Assembly: GCA_025352435.1 (NCBI GenBank)
Contig: JANXTN010000182.1
Span: forward strand, 1 to 16,596
DNA from: Ferruginibacter sp.
GTDB lineage: Bacteria > Bacteroidota > Bacteroidia > Chitinophagales > Chitinophagaceae
Direction: 5' to 3'
Length of the DNA stretch: 16,596 nt
The notes beneath the pieces were generated by a model. It was given only the letters and a program-made list of their open reading frames with translations, did not search any database and was not told the DNA's origin. A program made the position numbers and the translations under genes. Positions 15,395 to 16,596 of the stretch are shown piece by piece (the stretch's first letter is position 1; every line of letters starts with the position of its first letter).

Positions 15395-16357
15395 TTATGA
15401 TTTGGAAGCAATGATTTTTTTCTTCTTATTAAAATCTAAAAGATAAAACGCTCCGATATTATAATGGGTAGTTTGTCCAACATTGCGACCGGCGATCGCA
15501 CTGTTAAAGCCGCCCGTAAAGGAAAATTCACCATCCTTTTTAAAATTGTATTTGCCATTAAAACCAATGATTGAACTGTTCATCCTGTTGCTTAAAAAAG
15601 GCATATTGTTTTTGCTTATATCAAAACCTCCTTGTGTTGTCCACTTATTAAAAACAGCTTCGGCAATAACTCTATTGTTACGAAACCCTGTTCGAATATT
15701 GAATGAGGTGGCATTTGGCATATATACTTCATCGCTGTAATGAAGTTCATTTGTGTAGTAAGATGTGCGATCTATTTTTATGTTGCTCCGTTGTATATAT
15801 GTATCCGAAATTGTAGCAAACCAATTACTGATCTGATAATCCAGCATGCCTCTAAAAGACAGATTGGTACTGTGCATACCAATTGAAAGCGGTAAATAAT
15901 CAGCCACATAATTGGTAGTAGGAAAAGATAAACCGCCAATCGTAAATGCTGAAAAAGTTCCGGAGCCGATCTTCTTTTTTAAAGACATATATTTTATGAA
16001 CAGCGATAAATCCTGCAGCCCTTTCATGCTGTGCATGGTGCCTGCTGTAGCCTTAGTATTTATGTACGGCAGGCTGAATAGAACATTTAGTTTATTAGTA
16101 ACCCCATAATTACCCTGCAACATATATTCTTTTGTAGAGACCGTTCCAAGGTTTGCATTGTCTCTTTTATTAGTGCCCTCCCAGTAATTTTTCCAGCTAC
16201 CGCTGCCGTACATTACACCCGCACAGAATTGCTTTTTATTCATCATAATGGCATCAATATCTGTTTGGGCAAATGATGAATAAAATGAAAAAACTGAACA
16301 GAATATTATTATGATTCGAATTGATTTTATATTTTTCATTTTAACGATTTTAGTCAT
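15395..16357 (-). CDS. Outer-membrane beta-barrel-like protein, function unknown
   Basis: The 320-residue protein has a signal peptide that ends at SSFAQTD. Translation may start at the ATG at 16357, or at 16339, which gives a tidier signal peptide (MKNIKSIRIIIIFCSVFSF); no ribosome site decides between them. After the peptide the sequence alternates polar and hydrophobic residues in strands joined by Gly/Asn turns, for example KEYMLQGNYGVTNKLNVLFSLPY, then SGTFSAFTIGGLSFPTTNY, then GEFSFTGGFNSAIAG, and it ends with strand-like HYNIGAFYLLDF. This is the pattern of small outer-membrane barrels annotated as transporters. It has no recognisable enzyme motif. It lies 8 bp after one haloperoxidase-like gene and 29 bp before another, so a shared role is likely, perhaps substrate passage across the outer membrane. 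Confidence 0.7.
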   Translation of the reverse strand: MTKIVKMKNIKSIRIIIIFCSVFSFYSSFAQTDIDAIMMNKKQFCAGVMYGSGSWKNYWEGTNKRDNANLGTVSTKEYMLQGNYGVTNKLNVLFSLPYINTKATAGTMHSMKGLQDLSLFIKYMSLKKKIGSGTFSAFTIGGLSFPTTNYVADYLPLSIGMHSTNLSFRGMLDYQISNWFATISDTYIQRSNIKIDRTSYYTNELHYSDEVYMPNATSFNIRTGFRNNRVIAEAVFNKWTTQGGFDISKNNMPFLSNRMNSSIIGFNGKYNFKKDGEFSFTGGFNSAIAGRNVGQTTHYNIGAFYLLDFNKKKKIIASKS

Positions 16358-16365
16358 TAAATAAT

Positions 16366-16596
16366 TTACAGTTTCATCTTAAGCGTTGAAACCACAAAGT
16401 CTCCAACCTTTCTTCCGGCATCTGTACTTACTATACAGGAGTTGTGAAAATGGAGGCCCCCGTAAAACCTTGCCCAGTTATTTTCTTCTGCTGCCGCACG
16501 AAAAGATGTATAGCTTCTGCTGGCAATCCCAAACTCAAGTTCAGATGTATCCTTATAATGAAAGTTATCGCCATACACACTTGTAAGTGCCTCTGC
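16366..16596 (-). CDS. PAP2 / vanadium haloperoxidase-like protein, C-terminal end only
   Basis: The frame is open to the right edge (AEALTSVYGDN at the edge), so the N-terminus and most of the protein lie outside the window; the GTG at 16578 is not the start. The 76 visible residues end TLKMKL. WARFYGGLHFHNSC aligns with SRLYGAIHYRSDC of the complete haloperoxidase at 13815-15365: Arg and His of the third vanadate/phosphate motif are kept, Ser before Arg is Ala, and the Asp after His is Ser. The following GRKVGDFVV matches GKKVGSYAI. This makes it a paralogue of the downstream gene. It is the first visible gene of the unit and lies 8 bp before the barrel gene. Confidence 0.75.
   Translation of the reverse strand, partial: AEALTSVYGDNFHYKDTSELEFGIASRSYTSFRAAAEENNWARFYGGLHFHNSCIVSTDAGRKVGDFVVSTLKMKL

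Overview
The window looks like chromosomal DNA of a Bacteroidota bacterium, probably close to Chitinophagaceae. This is inferred from the AT-rich intergenic DNA, the lack of clear Shine-Dalgarno sites, the many lipoprotein signal peptides and the protein types (tricorn-like S41 peptidase, DUF418, PAP2/vanadium haloperoxidase, SLC45-type sugar porter). Every convincing gene is on the minus strand, so transcription runs from high to low coordinates. I see no tRNA, rRNA, CRISPR array, insertion sequence, SusC/SusD pair or regulator gene.

Right part (13815-16596): the C-terminal end of one PAP2/vanadium-haloperoxidase-like protein that enters from beyond the window, an outer-membrane beta-barrel-like protein, and a complete PAP2/vanadium-haloperoxidase-like lipoprotein. 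They are 8 and 29 bp apart and probably form one transcription unit, which ends near an AT-rich hairpin at 13776-13797.

Middle right (12373-13531): a decayed DUF418 membrane-protein gene with four in-frame nonsense codons and one +1 frameshift. About 400 bp of non-coding DNA (11968-12372) separates it from the sugar locus.

Middle (3019-11967): a compact sugar-use cluster. In transcription order it holds two tandem paralogous GH13 alpha-glucosidase-type lipoproteins, a secreted GH37 trehalase, an SLC45/plant-SUT-like MFS porter, a GH100-like (neutral invertase-like) protein without a signal peptide, and a PfkB sugar kinase of fructokinase type. A consistent model is that alpha-glucosides and trehalose are cut outside the inner membrane, a disaccharide such as sucrose enters through the MFS porter, GH100 splits it in the cytoplasm, and the kinase phosphorylates the fructose. 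The three-gene core (porter, cytosolic invertase, fructokinase) resembles plant and cyanobacterial sucrose handling. A 94-bp gap ahead of the porter contains the palindrome CAAACGTTTG, which may mark an internal regulated promoter.

Left part (1-2987): a VOC-family protein, a class I SAM methyltransferase with a lipoprotein-type signal peptide, and the N-terminal beta-propeller of a tricorn-like S41 peptidase cut by the window edge. Between the last two lies G-rich degenerate repeat DNA (1620-1760) with a canonical G-quadruplex pattern. The methyltransferase reading frame runs through repeat-like DNA at its 3' end and appears to have gained a tail from it.
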